Under the pieces are notes generated by a model. The model saw nothing but the letters and a program-made list of their open reading frames with translations, had not been told where the DNA came from and searched no databases. A stretch of DNA of 64,000 bases from an uncultured Draconibacterium sp. (lineage in GTDB: Bacteria > Bacteroidota > Bacteroidia > Bacteroidales > Prolixibacteraceae), in the NCBI RefSeq assembly GCF_963674925.1, contig NZ_OY771647.1, forward strand, positions 2,929,501-2,993,500, read 5' to 3'. Of the stretch, positions 54,452 to 63,468 are shown in pieces. Position 1 is the stretch's first letter, and the number at the start of each line of letters is the position of its first letter. The position numbers were made by a program, and so were the translations under genes.

Positions 54452-55171
54452 CTAAAGGAAATTGTTCTTTACAAAGCTATTGAATTTGTCTTTGTACTGG
54501 TCGCTTACCGGAATGTACACTTTGCCAAAAATGATTCGGCTGCGTTCGATGGTGTCAATTTTTTCGAGGTTAACGATAAAAGAACGGTGGACGCGCATAA
54601 ATTTCTCCTCAGGAAGTTTGGCCTCAAGCGCTTTTAGCGAACTTAACGACATGATCGGTTTGGGTTCATCCTTTAGAAATACTTTCACGTAATCTTTTAA
54701 TCCTTCAATGTAAAGAATGTCGTTAAAGTTAATGCGGCGGATTTTATATTCCGATTTCAGGAACAGAAATTCTTGATTCGAATCCACTTCATCGTCTTTT
54801 TTATTGGCGCGTTCGTATCCAATTTGTTTTTTCGCTTTCTCGGCGGCTTTGTAAAACTCTTCGTAGCTGAATGGTTTTAACAAGTAATCGATGGCATCGA
54901 GTTTAAAACCCTGCAGCGCATATTTTTCGTAAGCCGTTGTAAAAATAATTTTGGGTTTGTTGGTCAGAATTCGCGTAAACTCCAAACCATTTAAGTCAGG
55001 CATTTCAATGTCCAGAAAGATTAGATCTACTTCATTTTGATCCAGAAATTCCATCGCATCAATCGGATTATCAAAAGTACCTGCCAGTTCCAGTGTTGGC
55101 GTTTTTTCAACATAAGAAGTTACCAGCTGAAGGGCAAGAGGTTCGTCGTCGATGGCAATGGTTCGTATCAT
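54452..55171 (-). CDS. LytTR-family response regulator
   Basis: DNA-binding response regulator of 239 residues. The receiver (about 1-120) has the acidic pair in IAIDDEPLA, the phosphorylation site Asp54 in FLDIEMPDLNG, and the Lys in YLLKPF. The LytTR domain (about 140-239) shows ILYIEGLKDYVKVFL, FMRVHRSFIVNL and VYIPVSDQYK. Its start codon overlaps the stop of the kinase gene by 4 bp (ATGA), so the two are translationally coupled. It is the last gene of the efflux operon and probably regulates that operon. Confidence 0.9.
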   Translation of the reverse strand: MIRTIAIDDEPLALQLVTSYVEKTPTLELAGTFDNPIDAMEFLDQNEVDLIFLDIEMPDLNGLEFTRILTNKPKIIFTTAYEKYALQGFKLDAIDYLLKPFSYEEFYKAAEKAKKQIGYERANKKDDEVDSNQEFLFLKSEYKIRRINFNDILYIEGLKDYVKVFLKDEPKPIMSLSSLKALEAKLPEEKFMRVHRSFIVNLEKIDTIERSRIIFGKVYIPVSDQYKDKFNSFVKNNFL

Positions 55172-56256
55172 TTGGTTGTATCAATTTCAAGTTTTACGCT
55201 AAATACTTCAGACGATGAATCGATGTTTAAATCGTATTTTCCGTCAAACAACAGGTTGAGTCGTTTCTTTACATTTTCGAGGCCGATACCCGAATGATTT
55301 TCATCCCGCTTTTCAGCTTTTTCTTTGGCTACACTGTTTTCGCACGAGAAAAATACCTTGTTATCCGACGTTTCCATTTTTACTTTAATAAACGATTTTT
55401 CGCGATAACTAATACCGTGTTTAAAAGCATTTTCGATGAACGGAATAAAAAGGAGTGGTGGTATTTTCAGGTCGTTCTGTTTGCCGGGAAGATCGATGTG
55501 AATGTCGACCTTTTGCGATACGCGTAACTGCATTAAATCAATGTAATGATGCATAAATTCTACCTCTGCCGAAAGCAGGGTCTCTCCGTGTTCCGACTCG
55601 TACAAGAGGTAGCGCATCAGTTTCGAAAGTTTTAATATGGCAGCCTGTGCATCGTCGGTATTTATGGCTACCATCGAATAAATATTATTCAGTGTATTAA
55701 AAAAGAAATGCGGGCTTACCTGGTTTTTCAGGAAAGCAAGTTCTGAATTCAGCTTCTCTTTTTCCAGTTCTTTTTGACGTTTTTCGCTGGCCGTGTATTG
55801 TTCAATGGCTCGCAAACCAATCGAAAAACCAACAATAACAATCGATAGCAGGGTGAAGCCATAAATTTGCATTAGTTTAAACGGCGGGCGCTGAAACCGT
55901 TGCTCGTTACGTGCTTGTTCTTCAATAGACTCGGCAATTCGTCGGTCGCGATCAGGACTATGAAAAATATGGTTGGAGTAATCGAGTACAAAATAGAAGC
56001 AAATAACAACAACAATGGCTAAAAGGAAGAACAATGCCTTTTTATTGTTCAGATAGAACTTTGGAACCAGCCAAAAATAGTTGATGTAAAAAATGACTCC
56101 TATTATAAAGGCATTTACATAAAAACCCCAGGCAATAAAACTGTTGTTTCCTGAATAACGGCTTATTATAATTTGCGGTAAAATAATTAAGACCAGCCAT
56201 GCCAGCAGGTGCATAATTATTGGTAGAGAGTTTCTTCTTGCCCGAAGTTTTTCCAT
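55168..56256 (-). CDS. LytS/YehU-type sensor histidine kinase
   Basis: Membrane histidine kinase of 362 residues. Four hydrophobic segments lie in the first 160 residues (about 12-34, 40-60, 75-95, 130-150) with no large periplasmic domain, so it probably senses membrane-borne or lipophilic signals. A short coiled coil (about 150-170) leads to the His_kinase domain with His183 in NQVSPHFFFNTLNNIYS. The HATPase part (about 250-360) has FIENAFKHG and GIGLENVKKRL. It pairs with the LytTR regulator by a 4-bp overlap and follows the MacB-like permease by 72 bp. Confidence 0.9.
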   Translation of the reverse strand: MEKLRARRNSLPIIMHLLAWLVLIILPQIIISRYSGNNSFIAWGFYVNAFIIGVIFYINYFWLVPKFYLNNKKALFFLLAIVVVICFYFVLDYSNHIFHSPDRDRRIAESIEEQARNEQRFQRPPFKLMQIYGFTLLSIVIVGFSIGLRAIEQYTASEKRQKELEKEKLNSELAFLKNQVSPHFFFNTLNNIYSMVAINTDDAQAAILKLSKLMRYLLYESEHGETLLSAEVEFMHHYIDLMQLRVSQKVDIHIDLPGKQNDLKIPPLLFIPFIENAFKHGISYREKSFIKVKMETSDNKVFFSCENSVAKEKAEKRDENHSGIGLENVKKRLNLLFDGKYDLNIDSSSEVFSVKLEIDTTK

Positions 56257-56328
56257 TTGAATTGGTTTTCAACAAAGTTAAATTAAAAACCAAAATTCAC
56301 TAATAGTTAATGAATTTTGGTACTGTGA

Positions 56329-57549
56329 TTATTCATGTCGTACTGCATCAATCGGGTCGAGGTTGGCTGCTTTGCGTGCAGGGTACCAGCCGAAAAATAT
56401 ACCGATTACGCTACAAACAAGGAAGGATAATCCCACAGCCTGAGTGTCGACCACAAAAGGCATGTTTAGTGCGAATGACGCCAGGTAGGAGAGTGCGGTT
56501 CCAAACATTATTCCGATAATACCTCCCAGGATGCTTAGCATTACTGCTTCGATCAGGAATTGCATCATGATATCAAATCCACGTCCGCCAACCGACATGC
56601 GCAGCCCGATTTCTTTGGTTCGTTCGGTAACCGACACAAACATGATATTCATAATTCCGATACCGCCAACCAGCAACGATATTCCTGCAACGGCTCCTAA
56701 AAGCAAGGTGAGCATATCGGTAACTGTCGATACCATTTCAACCATTTCGGCTTGCGAACGTACCTGAAAATCATCTTGCTCCCCTTCTTTTAATTTGTGC
56801 TGCTGGCGCAAAATCGTTTCCATTTCATAAATGGCAGCATTCGATTGCTCTTCGCTAACCGCCGAGGCATAAATCGATTGAATGTGTGTTATTGCCAGCA
56901 TTCGGCGCTGCACCGATGTGTAAGGAGCCAGGATCATATCGTCCTGATCCTGGCCCATCCCGTTCTGGCCTTTTTCTTTTAATACGCCAATTACTTTTAA
57001 CGGTATTCCGCCAAAACGAATGGTTTGCCCGATTGGATCAATTCCGCTGGTAAAAATATTTTCAACAACAGTTTGCCCAACAATGCAGACTTTTGCCAAC
57101 GACTTTATTTCTTTATCGGTAAAAATGCGACCATCTTCCAATTCGTATTTTCGGATGTCGAGATACGATGCATCAACGCCGTAAATAGTGGTTGGCCAGT
57201 TGTTGTTGCCGTTAACCGCCTGTCCGCTGGTGCTTACCTGTGGCGATACTTCTGTGATATTCTTCGCTTCCTTTCGCAGTGCATCAACGTCTTTTAGGGT
57301 CAGCGTTTTTGTATTTGAATTACCCATCATTACACCACCTCGTCGTTGCTGGCCAGGCATTACAAAAAGCATGTTGGTTCCCATATCCGACATTTCTTCG
57401 CGGATGCTTTGTTTTGATGATTCACCAATGGAAAGCATCGCGATTACCGAACCAACACCGATAATAATACCCAGCATGGTAAGGATAGCCCTGAACTGGT
57501 TTCTTTTCAGGGCAGTGGTTGCTATTTTTGTGAGATTTATATAGTTCAT
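56329..57549 (-). CDS. MacB-type ABC exporter permease
   Basis: Inner-membrane subunit of a type VII (mechanotransmission) ABC exporter, 406 residues. One helix near the N-terminus (about 18-42, FRAILTMLGIIIGVGSVIAML) precedes a large periplasmic MacB_PCD domain (about 50-250), and three helices with the FtsX core (about 280-400) end the protein (GWYPARKAANLDPIDAVRHE). In E. coli MacB the ATPase is fused to this part; here it is the separate gene 12 bp upstream. It would work with the MacA-like and TolC-like products to expel compounds across both membranes. Confidence 0.9.
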   Translation of the reverse strand: MNYINLTKIATTALKRNQFRAILTMLGIIIGVGSVIAMLSIGESSKQSIREEMSDMGTNMLFVMPGQQRRGGVMMGNSNTKTLTLKDVDALRKEAKNITEVSPQVSTSGQAVNGNNNWPTTIYGVDASYLDIRKYELEDGRIFTDKEIKSLAKVCIVGQTVVENIFTSGIDPIGQTIRFGGIPLKVIGVLKEKGQNGMGQDQDDMILAPYTSVQRRMLAITHIQSIYASAVSEEQSNAAIYEMETILRQQHKLKEGEQDDFQVRSQAEMVEMVSTVTDMLTLLLGAVAGISLLVGGIGIMNIMFVSVTERTKEIGLRMSVGGRGFDIMMQFLIEAVMLSILGGIIGIMFGTALSYLASFALNMPFVVDTQAVGLSFLVCSVIGIFFGWYPARKAANLDPIDAVRHE

Positions 57550-57561
57550 TTCTCGCTTTTT

Positions 57562-58314
57562 TTAAGATTCATAATCCTCTTCTACCGGAAGGGCTTCGAT
57601 TAGTTGTGTAGCATTAAATCGATCGGTAACCAATGATTTCTTTTGTATTCTGCCATCTCTGAAAACGATGTTGCGTTTCATAAAACGGGCAATGTCCGAT
57701 TCGTGCGTTACAAATACAATGGTTTTACCGTTATCGTTCAGTCGCTGAAATAGTTCCATAATTTCGTAGGAAGTGCGGGTGTCGAGGTTACCGGTTGCCT
57801 CGTCGGCAAGAATAACCACCGGGTCGTTTACCAGCGAGCGGGCAATGGCCACACGTTGCTGTTGTCCGCCGGATAACTGATTGGGCATATGATTCATCCG
57901 GTCGGCCAATCCTACCTGTTCCAACGCGTGTATGGCACGTTCTTTTCTTTCTTTAGTTCTTACTTTTGAATTATAGAAAAGCGGTAGTTCCACATTCTCC
58001 AACGCAGTTGTGCGAGGCAGCAGGTTGTACGACTGAAAAATAAATCCCAGTTTATTGTTGCGTAGTCCTGCCAGCTGATTTTTGTTCATTTCTCCCATGT
58101 TCACGCCATCGAGCTGATATTCGCCAAAGCTTGGTTTGTCGAGACAACCCAGGATGTTAAGCATGGTAGATTTACCCGAGCCGCTGGCTCCCATAATGGC
58201 GGCAAAGTCTCCTTCGTGAATTTCCATATCAACGCCGCGAAGCGCATGTACGGTCATTTCACCAACATGATAATCTTTTCGCAGATCTGATACTTTTATA
58301 ATTGCTTTACTCAT
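57562..58314 (-). CDS. MacB/LolD-type ABC ATPase
   Basis: ATP-binding subunit of 250 residues partnering the permease 12 bp downstream. Walker A is GASGSGKST, the Q-loop lies in FIFQSYNLLPRTT, the signature is LSGGQQQRVAIARS, Walker B is VVILADEATGNLD, and the switch His is in VFVTHE. The protein is a little longer than LolD because of a C-terminal extension (about 225-250). It lies 155 bp after the MacA-like gene, a spacer that holds a heptamer array and the second copy of the 34-bp repeat. Confidence 0.92.
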   Translation of the reverse strand: MSKAIIKVSDLRKDYHVGEMTVHALRGVDMEIHEGDFAAIMGASGSGKSTMLNILGCLDKPSFGEYQLDGVNMGEMNKNQLAGLRNNKLGFIFQSYNLLPRTTALENVELPLFYNSKVRTKERKERAIHALEQVGLADRMNHMPNQLSGGQQQRVAIARSLVNDPVVILADEATGNLDTRTSYEIMELFQRLNDNGKTIVFVTHESDIARFMKRNIVFRDGRIQKKSLVTDRFNATQLIEALPVEEDYES

Positions 58315-58335
58315 TTTTTCTTTTTTTTTGATTCT

Positions 58336-58401
58336 GGATACTTAATTCCGGATACTTGATAGTAGTCATCGGAAACGTACAACCTGTAACTTGTAACCTG
58401 C
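58336..58401. repeat. Degenerate heptamer tandem array
   Basis: About nine 7-bp units in register, including GGATACT (58336, 58350), TGATAGT (58357), TGTAACT (58385) and TGTAACC (58392). It runs directly into the 34-bp repeat at 58402. It lies inside the efflux operon. Confidence 0.55.
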
Positions 58402-58435
58402 AACAGATCTCTCCTCGTTCCTCGTCGAGATGACA
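58402..58435. repeat. 34-bp dispersed repeat, copy 2
   Basis: Identical over 34 bp to 35147-35180, in the same orientation. It lies between the MacA-like and ATPase genes at the edge of a heptamer array, as does the first copy. It resembles a short REP-like element. Confidence 0.75.
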
Positions 58436-58469
58436 TTAACTTTTTCCTTTATCCTTTTTCCTTGAGTTA

Positions 58470-59708
58470 CTACCTTCTTCCCGGAGGAGGGCCTGGCATA
58501 AATGGATTACCACCTGGTCGTGCCGCAGCTAAATTTGCTCCTTTTTGTGTCATGTTTAACACAACTTCTTGTCCGCTTTTTATTCCCGAGAGGATTTCAG
58601 CGTTAATATCGTCGTTCAGTCCAATTTTTACCGGAACAGGATGAATATTGGCGCCTTCTTTTACCCAAACCATTGTTGCTCCGTTAGCAGCTTGTGGTGG
58701 CATGCTTCCCATGGCAGGTGGAGCTTGTCCTTCCGGCATCTCCGGCATTTCCGGTTTGCCTTGTTGACTCATATAGCTCATCAGTAATTTGGGGTTGGGG
58801 TGAAAACGCAAGGCTTTACTCGGTACAACCAGTATATCGTTTTTCTCCAACACATAAACCTGAATGGTGGCTGTCATTCCCGGCATCAGTTTGTAATCCG
58901 GGTTTGGCGCATCGATAATAATGGTATAGGTAACCACATTGTTGGTAACTGTTGGCTCCCAGCGCAATTGAGTAACTTTTCCTTCAAACACCGTTTCAGG
59001 GTAAGCATCCACTGTAAATTCAACACGTTGGCCTTCTTTAATCTGGCCTATGTCGGCTTCATCAATGTCGGCCTCAACTTGCATTTGGGTAAGGTCGTTG
59101 GCAATAGTAAAAAGGGTAGGTGTGTTAAAACTTGCTGCAACAGTCTGTCCTTCTTCCACTTCTTTATTCAAAACAACTCCATCGATTGGCGAGTATATTA
59201 ACGCATAATCCAGGTTAATTTGGTTGCGTTTGTGCTGCGCCATGGCGTTGTTGTAACTCGCTTTCGCTCTGTTCAGATTGTATATTAGCTGGTCGTAATC
59301 GGTTTGGGAGATCAATTGTTTGTCGTTCAGCGGCGCCATACGGTTGTAAGTAGCCTGCTGGTATTCGAGTTCGGCTTTTGCATTATCTAAACTAGCCTGG
59401 CTTTGTTCCAGTTGTGCAGCAAGGTTTGTGGTGTCGATTTTAGCCAGCAACTCGCCTTTTTTTACATACGAGTTGTAATCAACAAAAATTTTGTCAACAA
59501 TTCCCGAAACCTGCGTACCCACTTCAACTGTTGTAATGGCTTCCAGTGTTCCGGTTGATTCTACAATGTTGCTAATGTTTCCCTGTTCTGCTTTTGCAGT
59601 TTGAATATCAATCTGGTCTACATCAACCTTTTTCGGTTTTAAAACTAAGGCTGCCGATACCAGAACGATAAGCAGTAATGCGATAATGATGATTGTTTTC
59701 TTTTTCAT
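58470..59708 (-). CDS. MacA-type periplasmic adaptor (membrane fusion protein)
   Basis: Adaptor of 412 residues with an N-terminal membrane anchor (about 5-23). A lipoyl/biotinyl half (about 55-90), a coiled-coil hairpin (about 95-175: LAAQLEQSQASLDNAKAELEY and following), the second lipoyl half (SPIDGVVLNKEVEEGQ), a beta-barrel (about 215-300) and a membrane-proximal domain (about 300-395) follow in the usual order. A Met/Pro/Gln-rich insert (about 322-345, with PEMPEMPEGQAPPAMG) and a Gly/Pro-rich tail are unusual. It links the MacB-like pump to the TolC-like channel encoded 19 bp upstream. Confidence 0.9.
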   Translation of the reverse strand: MKKKTIIIIALLLIVLVSAALVLKPKKVDVDQIDIQTAKAEQGNISNIVESTGTLEAITTVEVGTQVSGIVDKIFVDYNSYVKKGELLAKIDTTNLAAQLEQSQASLDNAKAELEYQQATYNRMAPLNDKQLISQTDYDQLIYNLNRAKASYNNAMAQHKRNQINLDYALIYSPIDGVVLNKEVEEGQTVAASFNTPTLFTIANDLTQMQVEADIDEADIGQIKEGQRVEFTVDAYPETVFEGKVTQLRWEPTVTNNVVTYTIIIDAPNPDYKLMPGMTATIQVYVLEKNDILVVPSKALRFHPNPKLLMSYMSQQGKPEMPEMPEGQAPPAMGSMPPQAANGATMVWVKEGANIHPVPVKIGLNDDINAEILSGIKSGQEVVLNMTQKGANLAAARPGGNPFMPGPPPGRR

Positions 59709-59727
59709 ATGATTTAATTTTTTCGGT

Positions 59728-61062
59728 TTATAAAGTGATTGGATTGCCCTGATAGAAATCGAGGATTTTATAGCTGAATATGAGGTTGAATTTAGATTGT
59801 AAGAGCTGACTTTCAGCGGAGATTAGGTTGTTTCGCTCGAAAAGGAAATCAACCGAGTTGATCAACCCGTTGTTGAATTTTTCCTGCGCCAGTTCGTACG
59901 ATTCCTCGTATGAAGAATAACTTTCTTTATTGGCTTCAAATTCAATTTGCGCTGAAATTACATCAACACAAGCCTGTTCCACTTCTTTGCGTAATTGGTT
60001 TTTTGTATCTATTTCCCTTAATTCTGCATTGCTGTAACCAATTTTTGCCTGCGCAACGCTCGTTTTAATTTGCTTTTTCTGGAAAATAGGGATGGACACT
60101 GAAACTCCAACCGAAGGAGTGAACTGATCGCCCAATTGTCCGAAATAATCGGCTGTGTTGTAGCTCGAATAACCGGTTGACAAACCCGCATCGGCACTGA
60201 TGGTTGGATAAAAACCTGCGGCAGCAATTTTTTCATTCAGCGCAGCACTTTCTTTTTGGTACCCGGCACTTTTAATTTGCGGTTTAATGGCCAGTGCCGT
60301 AGCGTAAACCTCCGAGGCTATCGGAGTAAGATTTTTATTGCTTAACTCCTCGAGATCCGGACGAAGCACCTCAAAGTTTTCGTCAACGGGTAGCTCCATT
60401 AATTGCATCAGGCTAACTTTCGAAATGGCATAGTTGCTTTTTGCGTTTGCCAAACTCAGTTTCTCGTTTGCCAGTTGCGATTTTACCTGCAGATAATCGG
60501 AACGCGAAATAACACCGGCCTGTAAACGAGCTTCCGACAGCTTGAGTTGTTCGGTGGTGGCATCTAACTGGTTTTGTGCATTATTTACATTCTCATCTAA
60601 AAATACAACCTGCAAAAAGGCATTTAAAATGCTCAGCGATATTGACTCTTTAATGGTCTCCGAATCGTAAATTCCACTTTGCATATCCAGCTCGGCCTGT
60701 TTAATCAGGTTATTCAAACGTTGAGCATTGTAGACAGTAATGTTTGAATTTAATCCATAGCTGGTGTTGTTGTTACCCGAAAAATCAGAAGCGCCGGTAA
60801 GCAGATCTTCTGATTTCGACCAGCTAAAATTCTGGCGTGCCGAAGCACTTAACGATGGTAGTTTGTTGGCTTCCGCCTGATTTTTGTTGAGTTCGTTTGA
60901 AACATTGGTCAGAATACTCTGACGTACCGAAACGTTTTGCGTTAAGGCGTAATCGATACAATCGTTTAGACTCCAGGTCTTATTTGCTGTGTCGTTCTGA
61001 GCGAATAGCAAAGTCGGGAGACTAATTGCGATTAGGAAGAAGATTGATTTTATTCTATTCAT
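59728..61062 (-). CDS. TolC-type outer-membrane efflux protein
   Basis: Outer-membrane channel of 444 residues with a signal peptide (about 1-21, ending LFAQ). Two OEP repeats (about 30-220 and 235-435) are rich in long helices; signs are WSLNDCIDYALTQNVSV, LNKNQAEANKLPSLSASA, the repeat SEARLQAGVISRSDYLQVK and its counterpart AQEKFNNGLINSVDFLFERN. It is the first gene of the operon TolC-MacA-ATPase-permease-kinase-regulator. The upstream spacer (61063-61496) is shared with the divergent GH51 gene. Confidence 0.92.
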   Translation of the reverse strand: MNRIKSIFFLIAISLPTLLFAQNDTANKTWSLNDCIDYALTQNVSVRQSILTNVSNELNKNQAEANKLPSLSASARQNFSWSKSEDLLTGASDFSGNNNTSYGLNSNITVYNAQRLNNLIKQAELDMQSGIYDSETIKESISLSILNAFLQVVFLDENVNNAQNQLDATTEQLKLSEARLQAGVISRSDYLQVKSQLANEKLSLANAKSNYAISKVSLMQLMELPVDENFEVLRPDLEELSNKNLTPIASEVYATALAIKPQIKSAGYQKESAALNEKIAAAGFYPTISADAGLSTGYSSYNTADYFGQLGDQFTPSVGVSVSIPIFQKKQIKTSVAQAKIGYSNAELREIDTKNQLRKEVEQACVDVISAQIEFEANKESYSSYEESYELAQEKFNNGLINSVDFLFERNNLISAESQLLQSKFNLIFSYKILDFYQGNPITL

Positions 61063-61496
61063 AGCTTTTAATAATAAATTTCTGGTATAAAGCTACTGGT
61101 GACGAATCGCTTAAAAGAATAGAATAGAAGAACCGGACGATTTTATCGACGGATTGGGAAAGTTTACGTTAAGTGGTTTTTAAGGATTAACCCAACCGGC
61201 TTATCTGACGTGTGAATCGAAATCAAATCGGGGGGAATTTCTACATATTTTTATTCTATGCAGAATGGTTGCGATCGAATTTTTGATCTTTTTTATTGAA
61301 AATCTATCATTGGGAACAATCGAATAGTTGTAATTTCGTCTTCATTAACAACGCGCAAAAGTATACGATTTGAAGCGACTTACAATTGGAATTTGATGTT
61401 CTGTGCCGGATGAACCTAAAAAAATGAGCATTTCGCGTAGTTCTTTTACAACCTTTTTGCGTCATTAAATTAGAAGAAATACTAAAACCAAAATAG
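61063..61496. other. Divergent 434-bp intergenic region
   Basis: Spacer between the efflux operon (minus) and GH51 (plus). A candidate GH51 promoter lies at 61310-61338. An antisense frame crossing into GH51 is not credible. No RNA gene or strong hairpin is seen; the rest is AT-rich. Confidence 0.55.
61310..61338 (+). promoter_or_regulatory. Candidate GH51 promoter
   Basis: TTG (61310-61312), 18-bp spacer, then -7-like TAATTTCG (61331-61338, one mismatch to TAnnTTTG). The predicted leader is about 150 bases. Confidence 0.4.
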
Positions 61497-63437
61497 ATGA
61501 AGTTTAGAGCGATTATTTTTTTGATGGCCATTTGTAGCCAGAGTTTATTTGCCCAAAAACATTTTGAAGTTGATGTAAGTAAAACAGGAGCAGAAGTACA
61601 GCCGGATATGTACGGTGTGTTTTTCGAAGACATAAATTTCGGTGCCGATGGCGGTTTATATGCCGAGTTAATTAAAAACCGTTCGTTTGAGTTCGACCAG
61701 CCATTTGTGGGTTGGTTGCCATTCGGAAATGTGGAAGTGAAGAGTGAAGATCCATGTTTCGAACGCAATCCGAATTACGTTCGTTTAAACGAAACAGGTT
61801 TGCGACGCGGTACCGGACTTGAAAATAATGGTTTCAGAGGAATTGGCTATAAAAAGAACGATTCGTATCGTTTTTCGTTTTACGCCCGCTCGTTAGATGG
61901 TGCTGAGAAGAAATTCGGAATTGAGTTGGTTAGCTCCGGCGAAGAAGTGATCGGAAGGGGAGAATTGCTGGTATCGGGCAATAACTGGGAAAAATATCAA
62001 TGTGTTATTAAATCGGATGCTACCGATGCAAAAGGTAAAGTTCGTTTGTTTTTGAAAACGGCCGGTGAAGTTGATGTGGATCATATTTCGATGTTCCCAC
62101 GCGAAACCTGGCTTAACCGCGAAAATGGTTTACGCAAAGACCTTGTAGAAGCACTTTATGAACTGAATCCCGGAGTATTTCGTTTCCCCGGCGGATGTAT
62201 CATCGAAGGAAATACGCTTGAAACCCGTTACCAATGGAAGAACAGTATGGGCCCGGTTGAAAATCGGCCGTTGAATGAAAATCGTTGGAATTATACTTTT
62301 AAGCATCGTTTCTTCCCCGATTATTACCAAACTTATGGTTTAGGTTTTTACGAGTACTTTTTGCTGAGCGAAGATCTGGGGGCTGAGCCACTTCCTGTAA
62401 TTAGTTGTGGATTGGCGTGCCAGTACGAAAGCGAAGAATGTGTGCATGTTGATGACTTGGAACCCTATATTGAAGATGCGGTAGATTTGATTGAATTTGC
62501 CAACGGACCGGTTGACTCGGAATGGGGAAAAGTACGTGCAGAAATGGGACACCCTGAGCCTTTTAACCTAAAATACCTGGCCATTGGAAACGAGCAATGG
62601 GGCGAAGGTTATGTGGAGCGTTTAATTCCGTTTATGGAAGTGCTTCGTGAAAAACACCCGGAGATAAAAATCATTGGTACAGCTGGCCCTACGCCTGACG
62701 GAGAAAAATTCGATTACCTGTGGCCAAAAATGACAGAGCTGGAAGTTGATTTGGTTGATGAACATTATTATCGTAGTCCGGAATGGTTTTTGGCAAATGC
62801 CGAGCGTTACGACAGCTACGACCGCAACGGGCCAAAAGTATTTGCAGGTGAATTTGCTTCGCACCACGAAACCCGCGACAACAACCTGCGTGCGGCAATC
62901 TCAGAAGCTGCTTTTATGACCGGTTTGGAACGCAACGCCGATATCGTTCAACTGGCAACTTACGCGCCGCTTTTCGCACATTACGATGCCTGGCAGTGGA
63001 AACCCGATATGATTTGGTTTGATAACCTGCAAGTGGTGCGTACACCCAATTATTATGTGCAACAAATGTATGGGCACAACACCGGAACAAATGTGTTAAA
63101 CATTACTGCTGATGGGGCAAATATTACCGGACAGGATAGTCTGTACGCCAGCGCGGTAATCGATGAAAATACTTCTGAAGTGATCGTGAAAGTGGTAAAT
63201 GCTTCTGGTGAGGTGCAAGATATTACTATCGATTTAAATGGCTTGAAACGCACATTTGAAAACGCTGAAGTTAAAATTACCTGTTTACACAGCAATCAGC
63301 CCGAAGCAATTAATACACGCGAAGCACCGAATACTTTGGTGCCGACTCATTCATCGGTTTGGGCTAACGAAAGTGGCTTTAAACTGAAAGCAATGGGGAA
63401 TGCATTTTATGTGTGCCGTGTAAAGATAGATAAGTAA
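61497..63437 (+). CDS. Exported GH51 alpha-L-arabinofuranosidase
   Basis: Secreted exo-enzyme of 646 residues that releases alpha-L-arabinofuranose from arabinan or arabinoxylan side chains. A signal peptide (about 1-19, ending LFAQ) is followed by a domain starting GVFFEDINFGADGGLYAELIKNRSFE (in part), a CBM4-like sandwich insert (about 75-205), the barrel (about 210-510) and a C-terminal beta domain. The acid/base is Glu366 in AIGNEQWGEG and the nucleophile Glu452 in VFAGEFASH. The GH43 gene begins 31 bp downstream, so the two are likely cotranscribed and act together on arabinose side chains. Confidence 0.92.
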   Translation: MKFRAIIFLMAICSQSLFAQKHFEVDVSKTGAEVQPDMYGVFFEDINFGADGGLYAELIKNRSFEFDQPFVGWLPFGNVEVKSEDPCFERNPNYVRLNETGLRRGTGLENNGFRGIGYKKNDSYRFSFYARSLDGAEKKFGIELVSSGEEVIGRGELLVSGNNWEKYQCVIKSDATDAKGKVRLFLKTAGEVDVDHISMFPRETWLNRENGLRKDLVEALYELNPGVFRFPGGCIIEGNTLETRYQWKNSMGPVENRPLNENRWNYTFKHRFFPDYYQTYGLGFYEYFLLSEDLGAEPLPVISCGLACQYESEECVHVDDLEPYIEDAVDLIEFANGPVDSEWGKVRAEMGHPEPFNLKYLAIGNEQWGEGYVERLIPFMEVLREKHPEIKIIGTAGPTPDGEKFDYLWPKMTELEVDLVDEHYYRSPEWFLANAERYDSYDRNGPKVFAGEFASHHETRDNNLRAAISEAAFMTGLERNADIVQLATYAPLFAHYDAWQWKPDMIWFDNLQVVRTPNYYVQQMYGHNTGTNVLNITADGANITGQDSLYASAVIDENTSEVIVKVVNASGEVQDITIDLNGLKRTFENAEVKITCLHSNQPEAINTREAPNTLVPTHSSVWANESGFKLKAMGNAFYVCRVKIDK

Positions 63438-63468
63438 AAAAACGACTTTAACTCAATACAATAACTTG

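Noticed and set aside
61307..61768. Minus-strand frame of 153 residues
   Set aside because: It runs antisense across the start and signal peptide of GH51 and has no family-like motif.
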